NCBI RefSeq assembly: GCF_022179065.1
Contig: NZ_BPQD01000007.1
Span: 310,001 to 374,000 of the forward strand
Origin: Methylobacterium adhaesivum
GTDB taxonomy: Bacteria; Pseudomonadota; Alphaproteobacteria; Rhizobiales; Beijerinckiaceae
Direction: 5' to 3'
DNA: 64,000 bases
Shown: piece by piece, positions 54,698 to 64,000 of the stretch
Position numbering within the stretch: the stretch's first letter is position 1
How the letters are laid out: the number at the start of each line of letters is the position of its first letter
Translations under genes and position numbers: made by a program
The notes under the pieces: model-generated
The model's input: the letters and a program-made list of their open reading frames with translations, nothing else
What the model was told of the DNA's origin: nothing
Databases searched by the model: none

Positions 54698-55663
54698 ATG
54701 CCGCCCGTCGATCTGCTGCTGCTCAAACCCATGCAGCCGAGCGTGATGGAGGCCCTGGCGGAGCGCTTCACCCTCCACCGGGCCGACACCGCTCCGGATC
54801 TCGAGGCGTTCTACGCCGAGGTCGGCCCACGCATCCGCGCCATGGCGACGGGGGCCCAGGCGCCCGTGGACGCCGCCCTCCTCGCCCGCCTGCCCAACCT
54901 CGAGATCGTGGCGAGCTTCGGGGTGGGCTACGACACCATCGACACCGCCACCGCCGCCGCGCGGGGCGTGGTGGTGACGAACACCCCCGACGTGCTGTCC
55001 GACGAGGTCGCCGATCTGACGCTCGGCCTGCTCCTCGCGACCCTGCGCCAGATCCCGCAGGCGGACCGCTACCTGCGGGCAGGGCACTGGCCGACGAAAC
55101 CCTACCCCCTGACCCCGACGCTCCGCGGACGCACCGTCGGCATCCTCGGCCTGGGGCGCATCGGCCGGGCCATCGCCACCCGCCTTGAAGGGTTCGGCGT
55201 GCAGATCGCCTATCACGGCCGCCGTCGGCAGGCGGACGTGCGTTACGCCTATCATGCCTCGCTGCTCGATATGGCGCGGGCCGTCGACGTGCTCGTGGTG
55301 GTGGCGCCCGGCGGGCCGGAGACGGACGGCCTCGTCGATGCCGGGGTTCTCGCAGCCCTCGGGCCGCAGGGCATCCTCGTCAACGTGGCGCGCGGCAGCG
55401 TGGTGGACGAGGAGGCCCTCGTCGCCGCCCTGAAGGCCGGCACGATCCTGGGCGCCGGCCTCGACGTGTTCGCCCGTGAGCCGCACGTGCCGGCCGACCT
55501 CGTGGCCATGGACCACGTGGTGCTCCTGCCCCATGTCGGCTCGGGCTCGGTCCACACCCGCGAGGCCATGGGCCGCCTCGTGGTCGACAACCTCATCCAC
55601 TGGTTCTCCGGCCGGGGACCGCTGACGCCGGTGCCCGAGACGCCCTGGAGCGGGAGGACGTGA
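54698..55663 (+). CDS. D-2-hydroxyacid dehydrogenase (glyoxylate/hydroxypyruvate reductase-like)
   Basis: The 321-residue protein has the D-isomer dehydrogenase fold: ASFGVGYDTIDTATAAARGV, the NAD-binding LGLGRIGRAIATRLEGFG, NVARGSVVDEEAL with the catalytic arginine, and LLPHVGSGS with the catalytic histidine. A glyoxylate or hydroxypyruvate reductase role would fit a methylotroph, but substrate specificity is not visible. It overlaps the next gene by 4 bases. Confidence 0.85.
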   Translation: MPPVDLLLLKPMQPSVMEALAERFTLHRADTAPDLEAFYAEVGPRIRAMATGAQAPVDAALLARLPNLEIVASFGVGYDTIDTATAAARGVVVTNTPDVLSDEVADLTLGLLLATLRQIPQADRYLRAGHWPTKPYPLTPTLRGRTVGILGLGRIGRAIATRLEGFGVQIAYHGRRRQADVRYAYHASLLDMARAVDVLVVVAPGGPETDGLVDAGVLAALGPQGILVNVARGSVVDEEALVAALKAGTILGAGLDVFAREPHVPADLVAMDHVVLLPHVGSGSVHTREAMGRLVVDNLIHWFSGRGPLTPVPETPWSGRT

Positions 55664-56523
55664 TCCGAATCCCGCCGGCCCGCATCCTCGGCCTCCTGGC
55701 GCTCCTCGCCCTGGGGGGCGCCGTCCGTGCGCAGGACATGCCCGCCGCGCAGGACGCGCCGGCTCTCGACGGGGCATCGCCCCCGTCCGCCCCCTTCGTC
55801 GAGAGCCTTCCGAAGGACATCGCCGGGGTGCCGGGCACCTGGGACCTGTCGCGGGATGGCAGCACGAGGCGCTGCGTCATGACCCTGTCGGGCGAGAGCG
55901 GGGAAGCGGGCCGGCGCCTGTTCTTCCCCGCCGGGTGTCGCCGCGCCCTGCCGATCCTGAACGGGATCGCCGGCTGGCTGTTCACCGACGGGACCTTGCG
56001 CCTCGTGGACAAGAATGTGCGGCCGATCCTGCCGTTCACCCGGAGGCCGGACGGACGCAGCCTCGTCGCCCTCACGGAATCCGGCGAGCGTTACAGCCTC
56101 GTCCCCCTGCAGATCGTCGCCATGGTGCCGGCGGTGCCGGAATCGGGGATGCCGGCGAACCCCGTGGCCCCGGCGCCCCCTCCCCCGCCGGGGAGCTCCG
56201 CGACGCCGCCGGAAACGGATCTCGGCGGCGAGCCGCCCCCGGCCGGCCTCTACACCCTCGACCGCTACCGCGACCCCGACACCTGCCGCCTCGAACTCAC
56301 CCAGGGGTCGGAGCCGGCCCCCGTGCGCGTCCTCGACGGCTGCCGCGACAGCGGCCTGAGCGTGTTCGATCCGGTGTCCTGGCGCTTCGTGCGGGGGCGG
56401 CTCACCCTGAACGCCCGGCGCGGTCACACGGTCTCCCTCATCCCCACGGGGGACGGACGCTGGCGGCGCGACCCGGAGGTGGGCACCACCTTCGTCCTGC
56501 GCCGGATCGACCCTGCCCGGTAA
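55660..56523 (+). CDS. Secreted protein with two AprI/Inh-type domains
   Basis: The 287-residue product starts with GTG overlapping the previous stop, then a signal peptide (ending VRAQ). Two similar beta-barrel domains follow, each with a cysteine pair: PGTWDLSRDGSTRRCVMTLSG to GCRRALPILNGI, and GLYTLDRYRDPDTCRLELTQG to GCRDSGLSVFDPVSW. This is the AprI/Inh metalloprotease-inhibitor pattern. A Pro-rich linker joins the domains. No secreted protease gene is in the window. Confidence 0.7.
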   Translation: MIRIPPARILGLLALLALGGAVRAQDMPAAQDAPALDGASPPSAPFVESLPKDIAGVPGTWDLSRDGSTRRCVMTLSGESGEAGRRLFFPAGCRRALPILNGIAGWLFTDGTLRLVDKNVRPILPFTRRPDGRSLVALTESGERYSLVPLQIVAMVPAVPESGMPANPVAPAPPPPPGSSATPPETDLGGEPPPAGLYTLDRYRDPDTCRLELTQGSEPAPVRVLDGCRDSGLSVFDPVSWRFVRGRLTLNARRGHTVSLIPTGDGRWRRDPEVGTTFVLRRIDPAR

Positions 56524-56542
56524 CGGCGGGTTTGCCCGCCGC

Positions 56543-57316
56543 GTGCCCGCGGATTATGCCGTGGCGATGCTCACCGTCGCCGCCCTCTACCGTTTCGTCG
56601 ACCTGCCCGACGCGGATGCGCTCCGCGCGCCCGTCGAGACCCTGTGCCGCGATCTCGCGATCACCGGCACCCTGCTCCTCGCCCGCGAGGGGATCAACGG
56701 CACGGTGGCGGGCGAAGAAGAGGCCATCGCGCGCTTCCTCGACGCCCTGCGCGCCGGTCCGCTGTTCGGCGGGCGCCTGCGTGACCTCGACGTGAAGCTG
56801 TCCTCTGCGGAGGCGCCGCCGTTCAGGCGCCTCAAGGTCCGGGTCAAGCCCGAGATCGTGACCTTCGACGGCGGCGTCACCCATCCGGCCCTCGCGCCCG
56901 CGAGCCCCGTGGCGCCGGGGGCCTGGAACGCACTCCTCGACACGCCGAACCTCCTCCTCATCGACACCCGCAACGGCTTCGAGGTGGCGTTGGGGAGCTT
57001 CCCCGGCGCCGTCGATCCCGGCACGCGCCGGTTCAGCGAGTTTCGCGCCTACGTCGACGGCCTCGATCCGGCGGCGCACCCGAAGGTGGCGATGTTCTGC
57101 ACGGGCGGCATCCGCTGCGAGAAGGCCGGGGCCTACATGCGCGCGCGGGGCTTCGCCGAGGTCCACACTCTGGAGGGCGGCATCCTGCGCTACCTCGAAA
57201 CCGTACCGGACGCCGAGAACCGCTGGACGGGGGATTGCTTCGTGTTCGACGGCCGCATCGCCCTCGGCCCCGCCCTCGTCGAGCGGCCCGACCATGCCCC
57301 GGAGACCCTGCGATGA
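56543..57316 (+). CDS. trhO: tRNA uridine 5-hydroxylase, rhodanese-like (TrhO/YceA)
   Basis: The 257-residue protein has the N-terminal acylphosphatase-like part (GTLLLAREGINGTVAG) and a C-terminal rhodanese domain with the active cysteine in FCTGGIRCEKAGAYM. TrhO makes 5-hydroxyuridine in tRNA wobble position 34. It starts with GTG at 56543; an ATG at 56567 is possible. The last bases overlap slyX as ATGA. Confidence 0.9.
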   Translation: MPADYAVAMLTVAALYRFVDLPDADALRAPVETLCRDLAITGTLLLAREGINGTVAGEEEAIARFLDALRAGPLFGGRLRDLDVKLSSAEAPPFRRLKVRVKPEIVTFDGGVTHPALAPASPVAPGAWNALLDTPNLLLIDTRNGFEVALGSFPGAVDPGTRRFSEFRAYVDGLDPAAHPKVAMFCTGGIRCEKAGAYMRARGFAEVHTLEGGILRYLETVPDAENRWTGDCFVFDGRIALGPALVERPDHAPETLR

Positions 57317-57528
57317 ACGAGCCCGACCTCGGCACCCGGATCGATGCCCTCGAGATGCGCCTGACCGAGCAGGACGCCGTCATCGACGATCTCAACGCCA
57401 CCATCACGGCGCAGTGGCGCCAGATCGACGCCCTGTCGCGGCGGATGGCCAAGCTCGTCGAGGAAATCGAGGAGGCGGGCAGCCGCCCCGGCTCGAACGC
57501 CCCGGAACCGCCGCCGCCGCATTATTAG
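57313..57528 (+). CDS. slyX: SlyX family protein
   Basis: The 71-residue coiled-coil protein reads LGTRIDALEMRLTEQDAVIDDLNATITAQWRQIDALSRRM and ends in the PPPPHY motif, all typical of SlyX. Its start overlaps the trhO stop by 4 bases, so the two are coupled. The function of SlyX is not well defined. Confidence 0.9.
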   Translation: MNEPDLGTRIDALEMRLTEQDAVIDDLNATITAQWRQIDALSRRMAKLVEEIEEAGSRPGSNAPEPPPPHY

Positions 57529-57543
57529 GCTTCGGCGGGTGGC

Positions 57544-58986
57544 CTACTCCCCGACGCTCGCCTGGCTCACGAATTTCGTGGTGAGATAGGCCTCGATGGC
57601 CTCCGAGCCGCCCTCGCTGCCGTAGCCGGAATCGCCGACGCCGCCGAAGGGGGTCTCGGGCAGGGCCAGGCCGTGGTGGTTGATACCGATCATGCCGCTG
57701 CGAACCCGCGCGGCGACCTCGGCCGCCCGCGTGACGGAGCGGGTATAGGCGTAGGCGGCAAGACCGTAGGGCAGGCGGTTGGCTTCCGTGTAGGCGGCCT
57801 CGTCGTCGGAGAACCGCTGGATGAGGGCGACGGGGCCGAACGGCTCCTCGTTCATGATGCGGGCTTCCGTCGGCACGTTGCAGAGCACGGTGGGGGCGAA
57901 GAAGTTGCCGCGATTGCCGAGGCGATGGCCGCCCGTGCGCAGCTTTGCCCCCCTGGCGAGGGCATCGGCGCACAGGGCCTCCATGGCCTCCAGGCGGCGG
58001 GCATGGATGAGCGGCCCCATGGTGGTCTCGGGGTCGAGGCCGTCACCGACGCGTCTGGATTCGGCGAAGGCCACGAACCCATCGCGAAAACGGTCGTAGA
58101 CGGCCTCGTGGACGAGGAAGCGGGTGGGGGCGACGCACACCTGGCCGGCGTTGCGGAACTTGTTGGCGCTCAGAACCGCGATGGCCTGTTCGACATCGGC
58201 ATCGGCGAAGACGAGGGCCGGGGCGTGGCCGCCGAGTTCCATGGTCGCCCGCTTCATGTGGCGGCCGGCGAGGGCCGCGAGCTCCTTGCCCACGGGAGTC
58301 GAGCCCGTGAACGACATCTTGGCGATGACCGGATGCGGAATGAGGTAACCCGAGATCGCGGCCGGATCGCCGTAGACGAGGGAGAGCACGTCGCCCGGCA
58401 CCCCGGCGTCGAGGAAGGCGCGCACGAGTTCGGCACAGCTCGCGGGCGTGTCCTCCGGCCCCTTCAGGATCACGGAGCAGCCGGTGCAGAGGGCGGCCGA
58501 GACCTTGCGCACGGCCTGGTTGATGGGAAAGTTCCAGGGCGTGAAGGCCGCCACCGGCCCCACGGGCTGGCGCAAGACCATCTGGACGACCCCGTCCGCG
58601 CGGGCCGGGATGATGCGGCCGTAGGCGCGCTGGCCTTCGGCCGCGAACCAGTCGATGACGTCGGCGCCGGCCAGGGTCTCCATCCGCGCCTCGACCAGCG
58701 GCTTACCCTGTTCGAGGGTCATGATGCGGGCGATGGCCTCGACGCGCTGGCGCAGGAGGTCGGCCGCCTTGCGCAGGATCTTGCCGCGCTCGAATGCCGA
58801 AACGCGGCGCCACGCGTCGAAGCCCCGTGCCGCCGCCGCGAGGGCGCGGTCGAGGTCCGCTTGCGTCGCCACGGCGCAGGTGCCGAGGGTGTCACCGCTC
58901 GCGGGATTCAGGACCGGCAGGGTGTCGCCGTCCGCGCCATCGGTCCAGGCGCCGGCGATGTGCAGGCTCACGTTCGGATAGGTCAT
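57544..58986 (-). CDS. gabD: NAD(P)-dependent succinate-semialdehyde dehydrogenase
   Basis: The 480-residue aldehyde dehydrogenase has the fold motif [15 protein letters not shown], the catalytic glutamate in [12 protein letters not shown], the nucleophile cysteine in [17 protein letters not shown] and [10 protein letters not shown]. Sequence details ([17 protein letters not shown]) fit the GabD group. The ATG at 58986 gives the family N-terminus. Another aldehyde specificity is possible. Confidence 0.85.
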   Translation of the reverse strand: MTYPNVSLHIAGAWTDGADGDTLPVLNPASGDTLGTCAVATQADLDRALAAAARGFDAWRRVSAFERGKILRKAADLLRQRVEAIARIMTLEQGKPLVEARMETLAGADVIDWFAAEGQRAYGRIIPARADGVVQMVLRQPVGPVAAFTPWNFPINQAVRKVSAALCTGCSVILKGPEDTPASCAELVRAFLDAGVPGDVLSLVYGDPAAISGYLIPHPVIAKMSFTGSTPVGKELAALAGRHMKRATMELGGHAPALVFADADVEQAIAVLSANKFRNAGQVCVAPTRFLVHEAVYDRFRDGFVAFAESRRVGDGLDPETTMGPLIHARRLEAMEALCADALARGAKLRTGGHRLGNRGNFFAPTVLCNVPTEARIMNEEPFGPVALIQRFSDDEAAYTEANRLPYGLAAYAYTRSVTRAAEVAARVRSGMIGINHHGLALPETPFGGVGDSGYGSEGGSEAIEAYLTTKFVSQASVGE

Positions 58987-59074
58987 CGGCGGCTCCCGTG
59001 CGGTTGAACGGCACGGGGGTTGTGTGCCGTTCGCGCAAGCGCCGCAAGCCGCGGCATCGAAAACCGGGAGCGGC

Positions 59075-59869
59075 TCAGGCCGCCATACGGCGGGCGACGG
59101 CGGCGTCGGGTCCCGCGAGGGTGACGGTGCCACCCCGCGTCGCCTGCAGCGTCCCGCCCTTCGGCACGACCTGCCAGCCCTCGCGACAGCCGTCGATGGG
59201 CTCGGAGACCACCACGAGACCGGTTTCGGTCTGGCGATAATACAGGCTCGGCGGGCGGCCGTCGCAGGCCCAGCGATACGCCGTCAGGGTTTCGCCGTCG
59301 GTGACGACGGCGGTGAAGCGCAGCGGGTCGGCCGCGTCCGCCGCCCGCATGAGGTCGCGCACCGTCGAGAGGGTGCGGGCCATGGCGCCAATGGGGTCCT
59401 CGGCCAAGCCGTTGGCGAGGGCGAGGAGGAAGATCGCCTCGGAATCCGTGCTGCCGCGCCGGACGTCGTAGAGCGCATCGGGGATCAGGGCTTCGAGCCG
59501 GCGCTTGATCTTGAGGTAGCCGCCGATCTGGCCGTTGTGCATGAAGAGATGCCGACCATGGGCAAACGGATGGCAGTTCGCCCGGGTGGTGGCGGTGCCC
59601 GTCGAGGCGCGCACATGGGCGAAGAACATCCGCGCGCGAACCTGCTGGCACAGGTTGACCAGATTCTCGTCGGACCAGGCCGGGCAGACGTCGCGATAGA
59701 GGCCGGGTTCCGTCCGCTCGCCGTACCAGCCGATGCCGAAGCCGTCGCCGTTGGTCTCGGTCTTCGCCTCCGTCGCGTGCAGCGACTGGTGGACCAGGGA
59801 ATGCGTCGGCGCACAGACGAGGTCGGTCAGGAAGACGGGATCACCGGAATACGCGAGAAAACGGCACAT
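59075..59869 (-). CDS. Class II glutamine amidotransferase (YafJ-like)
   Basis: The 264-residue protein begins MCRFLAYSG, placing the nucleophile cysteine at position 2, and shows [31 protein letters not shown] and GSTDSEAIF, as in YafJ/EgtC-type Ntn amidotransferases. It is a stand-alone glutaminase-type domain and its partner substrate is unknown. The open frame up to 60142 is not protein-like. Confidence 0.88.
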   Translation of the reverse strand: MCRFLAYSGDPVFLTDLVCAPTHSLVHQSLHATEAKTETNGDGFGIGWYGERTEPGLYRDVCPAWSDENLVNLCQQVRARMFFAHVRASTGTATTRANCHPFAHGRHLFMHNGQIGGYLKIKRRLEALIPDALYDVRRGSTDSEAIFLLALANGLAEDPIGAMARTLSTVRDLMRAADAADPLRFTAVVTDGETLTAYRWACDGRPPSLYYRQTETGLVVVSEPIDGCREGWQVVPKGGTLQATRGGTVTLAGPDAAVARRMAA

Positions 59870-60298
59870 GGCAGGCAGACACCCCCTGTGGGATTCGGGC
59901 GGGGTGTCTCCGATCCGCCGATCCGCGACCCCGCTTCGCGTATCCCGGCCGTGCCATCGTCGAGGTCCCGATTCTCGGGCCGCAACGGTGAACGGAACGT
60001 TAATCCACCGCCCCAACGGCGCCCGTACACACGACGCAAGAGATGGACCGAATGGTTCGCGACGATGGACCCGCACCATGGCGAGAAGACGATGCCGCCG
60101 GACCGGGCAATGACGAGGGCGCGACCGTTGCGGGAACCGCATAGCCGAATTCGCATTTGCGACCCTTGCCCAGCGCGGCGTGGCAGAGCAGCATCACCTT
60201 CAAAGAATCAGCACGGCAGCCGAGCATTCCTGCCCCGGCATCCCCACGCCGCCGCGCGACACCCGTCCTTGCTTCCATTCATCAGAGAAGGAGACTTC
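59870..60298. other. Intergenic region between divergent genes
   Basis: These 429 bases separate the amidotransferase and receiver genes and hold no convincing frame. Promoters for both should lie here; a GAAGGAGA ribosome site is seen just before 60299. Confidence 0.4.
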
Positions 60299-60697
60299 AT
60301 GGTTCAGTCCCTGCCCGTGCCGACTTGCCCGATCGCCCTCGTGGTCGAGGACGACGCGGCGGTGCGAGACCTCGCCACGGCGGTGCTCGAGGAGAGCGAT
60401 CTCGATGTGATCGCCTGCGCCAGCGCCGAAGCGGCCATCTCCGTGCTTGAGCGCGCCGGCGGTCATGTCGCCCTGCTGTTCGCGGACGTGAAACTCGGCG
60501 CCGGTATGGACGGGATCGATCTTGCCACGGCTGTCGGCCGGCGCTGGCCGGATGTGCGGGTGGTCCTGACTTCGGGTGGCGACGCCAAGGGCGCCGGCCG
60601 CATCCCGAGCCGCGCGGTCTACATGCAGAAGCCCTGGCGTGCCCTCGACGTGCTGGTCCAGGCCGAACACGCCACCATGGCCGCGCGCGCGGCGTAA
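60299..60697 (+). CDS. Single-domain response regulator (receiver only)
   Basis: The 132-residue protein is a CheY-like receiver with no output domain: acidic pocket VVEDDAAVRDL, phosphoacceptor aspartate in LLFADVKLGAGMDGIDLA, TSGG, and the lysine in MQKPWRALDVL. It probably relays a signal from a kinase elsewhere. AAGGAG precedes the ATG at 60299. Confidence 0.85.
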   Translation: MVQSLPVPTCPIALVVEDDAAVRDLATAVLEESDLDVIACASAEAAISVLERAGGHVALLFADVKLGAGMDGIDLATAVGRRWPDVRVVLTSGGDAKGAGRIPSRAVYMQKPWRALDVLVQAEHATMAARAA

Positions 60698-60740
60698 GGA
60701 TCAGCGGCCGCCGCATCTCCGTGGTGGCCGCGCGAACATA

Positions 60741-60779
60741 CGAAAAGGCCCGACCGCGCGAAGCGACCGGGCCTTTTCG
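60741..60779. terminator. Bidirectional terminator between the receiver gene and rpsU
   Basis: CGAAAAGGCCCG and CGGGCCTTTTCG form a 12-bp perfect stem carrying an A-run on one side and a T-run on the other. It lies between the convergent stops of the receiver gene and rpsU and can serve both. Confidence 0.85.
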
Positions 60780-60821
60780 AAGACGGGTGCGATCCGCAGG
60801 ATCGAGCCCGAAAAATGCGAC

Positions 60822-61139
60822 TTAGGCAGCGCCGCCGACGGCGGGCAGCACGGTCGGAGCGGTCGGCGCGAACGGCGAACCACCGGGACGACGCGGTGCA
60901 CCGGCGCCGAAACGGGGCTTCGGCTTCGGAGCGGCGATCAGGCCCTCGCGGATGGCGGTCTTGCGCGCCTGCTTGCGGGCGCGGCGGACGGCCTCGGCCT
61001 TCTCACGCGCCTTGCGCACGGAGGGCTTCTCGTAAGCCTTGCGCTGCTTCATCTCGCGGAAGATGCCCTCACGCTGCATCTTCTTCTTGAGAACGCGGAG
61101 AGCCTGATCGACGTTGTTGTCGCGAACGAGTACCTGCAA
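60822..61139 (-). CDS. rpsU: 30S ribosomal protein S21
   Basis: The 105-residue product carries the S21 core [20 protein letters not shown], then [34 protein letters not shown], and an extended Ala/Pro-rich basic C-terminus. No ATG precedes the core; the TTG at 61139 with AGAGGA about 10 bases upstream is the most likely start, which would give the usual first residue. The C-terminal tail is longer than in E. coli S21. Confidence 0.9.
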   Translation of the reverse strand: MQVLVRDNNVDQALRVLKKKMQREGIFREMKQRKAYEKPSVRKAREKAEAVRRARKQARKTAIREGLIAAPKPKPRFGAGAPRRPGGSPFAPTAPTVLPAVGGAA

Positions 61140-61415
61140 CGGTCTAGATCCTCTGAGACATAGGTTTGTTGTCGGACGGCGTCGACCGTGAGGCCCATCG
61201 TGCTCTCGGTGAGAGATGGAACCGACAAACGCCCCGGACCCGGAATTCGCTTCCGGGCGGGACGTCGATCGGACGGCCTCGAATCGGCGCAGAAACTGCA
61301 CTTGGGGGAGGCTCATACACGAAGCCCCGTCGAGTTCCAACCACCGGAACGCGATTCTGACATCCGTGTGTCATCCGCGCTCCGCCCGGCGCGACCGGAA
61401 TACGGACGTTCCGCC

Positions 61416-62630
61416 TCAGGCGTGCGACTGGATGAAGTTGCGTACGAGCGGGTAGGTCTGGCTCTCCCACTTTCGCCCCGAGAACACGCCGTAATGGCCC
61501 ACGCCCGCCTGGAGGTGATGGCTCTTCATGTGCGGGGGAAGGCTGGTGCACAGGTCGTGCGCCGCCATGGTCTGGCCGACGGCGCAGATGTCGTCGCGCT
61601 CGCCCTCGACGGTCATGAGGGCCGTACGCCGGATCGCCCGCATGTCGATGGGATTGCCCCGGTAGGTGAGCTCGTTCTTGGCCAGGGTGTAGTCCTGGAA
61701 CACGGTCTTGACCGTCTCGATGTAGAACTCCGCCGCCAGATCGAGCACGGCGAAATACTCGTCGTAGAAGGTCTCGATCTGTTGCGCCTTCTCGGTCTCG
61801 CCGTTGGCGAGGTGCCAGAACAGGTCGGCATGTCCTTGCATGTGCCGCTTGGCGTTCATGGAGACGAAGGCCGACACCTGCATGAAGCCGGGATAGACCC
61901 GGCGGCCGGCACCCTTGTGTCGCGCGGGCACCGTCGAGATGAGGTTCTTTTCGAACCACGCGATGGGCTTCGAGGTGGCGAGGTGATTCACGGAAGTCGG
62001 GCTGATGCGACAGTCCACCGGCCCGGCCATGAGGGTCATGCTGCGCGGATGCGCGGCATCTTTCGATTGGGCCATCACGGCGGCGGCGGCCAGCGCCTGC
62101 ACGGCCGGCTGGCAGACGGCGACGAGATGGGCGCCCTCGCCGATGGCCCCGAGGAACTGCACGAGGTGGTCGACGTAATCGTCGAAGCCGAAGGCTCCGG
62201 CGGAAGCAGGCACGTCGCGGGCGTTGTGCCAGTCGGTGATGTAGACGTCGTGATCGGCGAGCAGGGTCCTGACCGTTCCCCGCAGGAGCGTCGCGAAATG
62301 CCCCGAGAGGGGCGCCACCACGAGCACGGGGGGCTGAACGGTGTCGATGTCCTTGCGGAACCGCAGGAGGGTGCCGAAGGGCGTGGCGAACACGGCCTCC
62401 TCGATCACCGGCACGTCGCGATTGCCGACCCGAACGGAGTCGATGCCGTAAGCCGGCCGGGTGAAGGTAAGGCCGGCGCGCATCATCATGCGGGCCCCCG
62501 CCGACCACCACGACAACGGCTCCCGGTAGCCGGCGGCGGTCCATGGCGAGACCGCGTCATGGACCAGACGCCCCCATGCGCGGGTCTGTTCTGCCAGATC
62601 CGTCTGGGCATCGAAGGCACGATAAAGCAT
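61416..62630 (-). CDS. phaZ: Intracellular polyhydroxybutyrate depolymerase
   Basis: PhaZ breaks down the cell's own PHB granules. The 404-residue protein has the lipase-box-like VAVCQPAVQAL, in which cysteine takes the nucleophile position as in known intracellular depolymerases, the upstream oxyanion PLSGHFATLLRGTV, and a C-terminal VGHYGVFSGRKW with the catalytic histidine. GGAG stands about 12 bases before the ATG at 62630. With bdhA at the window edge it fits PHB turnover. Confidence 0.9.
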   Translation of the reverse strand: MLYRAFDAQTDLAEQTRAWGRLVHDAVSPWTAAGYREPLSWWSAGARMMMRAGLTFTRPAYGIDSVRVGNRDVPVIEEAVFATPFGTLLRFRKDIDTVQPPVLVVAPLSGHFATLLRGTVRTLLADHDVYITDWHNARDVPASAGAFGFDDYVDHLVQFLGAIGEGAHLVAVCQPAVQALAAAAVMAQSKDAAHPRSMTLMAGPVDCRISPTSVNHLATSKPIAWFEKNLISTVPARHKGAGRRVYPGFMQVSAFVSMNAKRHMQGHADLFWHLANGETEKAQQIETFYDEYFAVLDLAAEFYIETVKTVFQDYTLAKNELTYRGNPIDMRAIRRTALMTVEGERDDICAVGQTMAAHDLCTSLPPHMKSHHLQAGVGHYGVFSGRKWESQTYPLVRNFIQSHA

Positions 62631-62993
62631 GACGCTCGAACTCCTACGCGGACGACCGGTTCGCGAAACGTCCGTGTGGGACGGGCAAGGCGAGAACCTT
62701 GCCATCGGCGGGGCGTCAGGCTGATCTAGGTGAGTCGCCAACGCAACGGGCATGGTGAACAATCCCCCGTCGCTGTGGTACGCCTGCATCATACCGTTCT
62801 TCCCGCCGGGCCGGCCGATATCGACCGGCAAGATAACGCCGAACTCCTTGTTCGAAGGTTGCACCCGGCACCTGAATGCCGCCCGTACGGCCTTAGACCC
62901 CGGTTTGCCGGTGGTTCGGCACGAGTCTTGGATCACCCCGGCCTCGGGCCCCGGACGATGCCGAGGTCGGACCACAACCACCGGGGACCCCTC
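62631..62993. other. Intergenic region between divergent phaZ and GST genes
   Basis: These 363 bases have no convincing gene; only a chance plus-strand frame runs into the GST gene. A near-palindrome lies around 62813-62834 (CCGG, CGATATCG, CCGG). It may hold the divergent promoters. Confidence 0.35.
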
Positions 62994-63650
62994 ATGACGG
63001 CGGCGACACTCACGATTTCGAGTCGCAACTATTCGTCGTGGTCCCTGCGCGGCTGGCTCGTCTGCCGGATGGCGGGCCTCGACTTCGAGACGGAGCTGCT
63101 CTCGGGCAACGACGCGTCCACCCGCGCCGAGCTGCTCCATCTCTCGCCGTCCTTCCTCGTGCCACGCCTGTGCCATGGCGACATCGTCGTGTGGGACACG
63201 CTGGCCATCGCGCAGTACCTCAACGAGATCCGTCCCGAGGCCGGCTTCCTGCCCAAGGACCCCGTGGCCCGGGCCCATTGCCGCTCCATCGCGGGCGAGA
63301 TGCATGGCGGCTTCATCAACCTGCGCTCGGCCCTGCCGATGAACATCAAGGCCCGGCACACCCGGTTCCAGATCTTCAACGGCGCCCGCGGGGACATCGA
63401 CCGCCTCGTCACCATCATGGAGGAGTGCCTGTCGCGCTACGGCGGCCCCTACCTGTTCGGCGAGGCGCCGAGCCTCGCCGATGCGATGCTGGCCCCGGTC
63501 TGCTCCCGGTTCGTCACCTACGCCGTGCCGGTCTCGGCCGGGGCGGCTGCCTACCGCGACACTATTCTGGCCTGGCCCCTGATGCAGGAATGGATCGAGG
63601 CGGCGCTGGCCGAACCCGACGAGATCGAGGAACTCGACATGGAGTTCTGA
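62994..63650 (+). CDS. Glutathione S-transferase family protein
   Basis: The 218-residue protein has a thioredoxin-fold N-terminus (LTISSRNYSSWSLRGWLVCRMAGLDFE, with the putative catalytic serines), then HLSPSFLVPRLCHGDIVVWDTLAIAQYLNE with the glutathione-binding motif, and a helical C-terminal domain (GPYLFGEAPSLADAMLAPV). The exact class is unclear. The ATG is at 62994. Confidence 0.85.
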   Translation: MTAATLTISSRNYSSWSLRGWLVCRMAGLDFETELLSGNDASTRAELLHLSPSFLVPRLCHGDIVVWDTLAIAQYLNEIRPEAGFLPKDPVARAHCRSIAGEMHGGFINLRSALPMNIKARHTRFQIFNGARGDIDRLVTIMEECLSRYGGPYLFGEAPSLADAMLAPVCSRFVTYAVPVSAGAAAYRDTILAWPLMQEWIEAALAEPDEIEELDMEF

Positions 63651-63663
63651 TCCCGCTCCGGGA

Positions 63664-64000
63664 TCACTCCGCCGCCATGCGCTCGGGTGCCGGCCGCACC
63701 GCACCCGCCGCCAGGGGGAGCTCCAGGCGGGCGACGAGGCCGCGCGGCTGCCGGTTCTCCAGGATCAGGCGGCCGTCATGGGCTTCCGCGATGGCCGCGA
63801 CGATGGACAGGCCGAGGCCGAAGCCGCTCGCGGTGTCGAGGTTGCGGGCCCGGTCGCCGCGCACGAAGGGCTGCAGCATCGCCTCGCGCTCCGCTTCCGG
63901 GATGCCGGGACCGTCGTCCCACACTGCCACCACCACCCGGTGCTCCGCCTGGGTGATGTGCAGGCGCGCGCCGCCGCCATACTTCACGGCGTTGTCGACA
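63664..64000 (-). CDS. Sensor histidine kinase, C-terminal part (5' end cut off)
   Basis: The frame runs off the window, starting at the ATP-binding N-box (VDNAVKYGG), followed by the G1 box VWDDGPGIPEAE, FVRGDRARN and the G2 box GFGLGLSIVAAIAEAHDG. It is the catalytic domain of a two-component sensor kinase; its sensor domains and partner lie beyond the window. Confidence 0.9.
   Translation of the reverse strand, partial: VDNAVKYGGGARLHITQAEHRVVVAVWDDGPGIPEAEREAMLQPFVRGDRARNLDTASGFGLGLSIVAAIAEAHDGRLILENRQPRGLVARLELPLAAGAVRPAPERMAAE

Overview
This window looks like chromosome of an alphaproteobacterium of the order Hyphomicrobiales, most likely Methylobacterium or a close relative. The signs are high GC with strongly GC-biased third positions, a GlnII-type glutamine synthetase paired with a DUF2735 protein, glutathione-dependent formaldehyde oxidation genes, polyhydroxybutyrate turnover genes, and small DUF6894 and DUF3768 proteins. 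No taxonomic search was possible, so this is an inference from gene content.

Left core region (1 to about 30.5 kb). A truncated 3-hydroxybutyrate dehydrogenase gene is followed by a DsbD/ScsB-like thiol-disulfide transporter and an MFS exporter. The Tol envelope cluster (ybgC-tolQ-tolR-tolA-tolB, minus strand) follows, joined to the ruv Holliday-junction genes. The ruv set is split: a Uma2-type gene and an iron-storage pair (bfd-bfr) lie between ruvB and ruvA, and a yceI gene lies between ruvA and ruvC. No pal gene follows tolB. Next come glnII with its divergent DUF2735 partner, glutaminase, yebC, an acyltransferase, the formaldehyde pair (S-(hydroxymethyl)glutathione dehydrogenase and S-formylglutathione hydrolase), a TerB-like protein, a large CoA transferase, a bestrophin-like channel, a tiny Rmf/CrpP-like protein and an MDR oxidoreductase.

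Genomic island (30,553 to 52,891, about 22.3 kb). A 17-bp direct repeat equal to the 3' end of a tRNA-Leu(CAG) gene occurs at 30,553 and again within the intact tRNA at 52,875. A DUF6538-type tyrosine integrase sits directly beside the tRNA copy. Inside are a candidate HUH replication initiator with tandem hairpins, a DUF3883 putative nuclease, two methyltransferases, small plasmid-type genes (DUF3768, XRE regulator), a serine recombinase, an Rrf2 regulator with a clear palindromic operator, an ImmA/IrrE protease, an unknown low-GC gene, and a two-gene ATPase plus DUF4435/TOPRIM system that matches the PARIS (AriA-AriB) anti-phage architecture. One secreted-protein gene is interrupted by an amber codon. 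The tRNA's likely original terminator is stranded at the left border, and an unrelated integrase remnant lies just outside it.

Right core region (52.9 to 64 kb). leuC, a D-2-hydroxyacid dehydrogenase, a two-domain AprI/Inh-type secreted protein, trhO-slyX, a succinate-semialdehyde dehydrogenase, a class II glutamine amidotransferase, a stand-alone receiver protein, rpsU, an intracellular PHB depolymerase, a glutathione S-transferase and the 3' end of a sensor histidine kinase gene.
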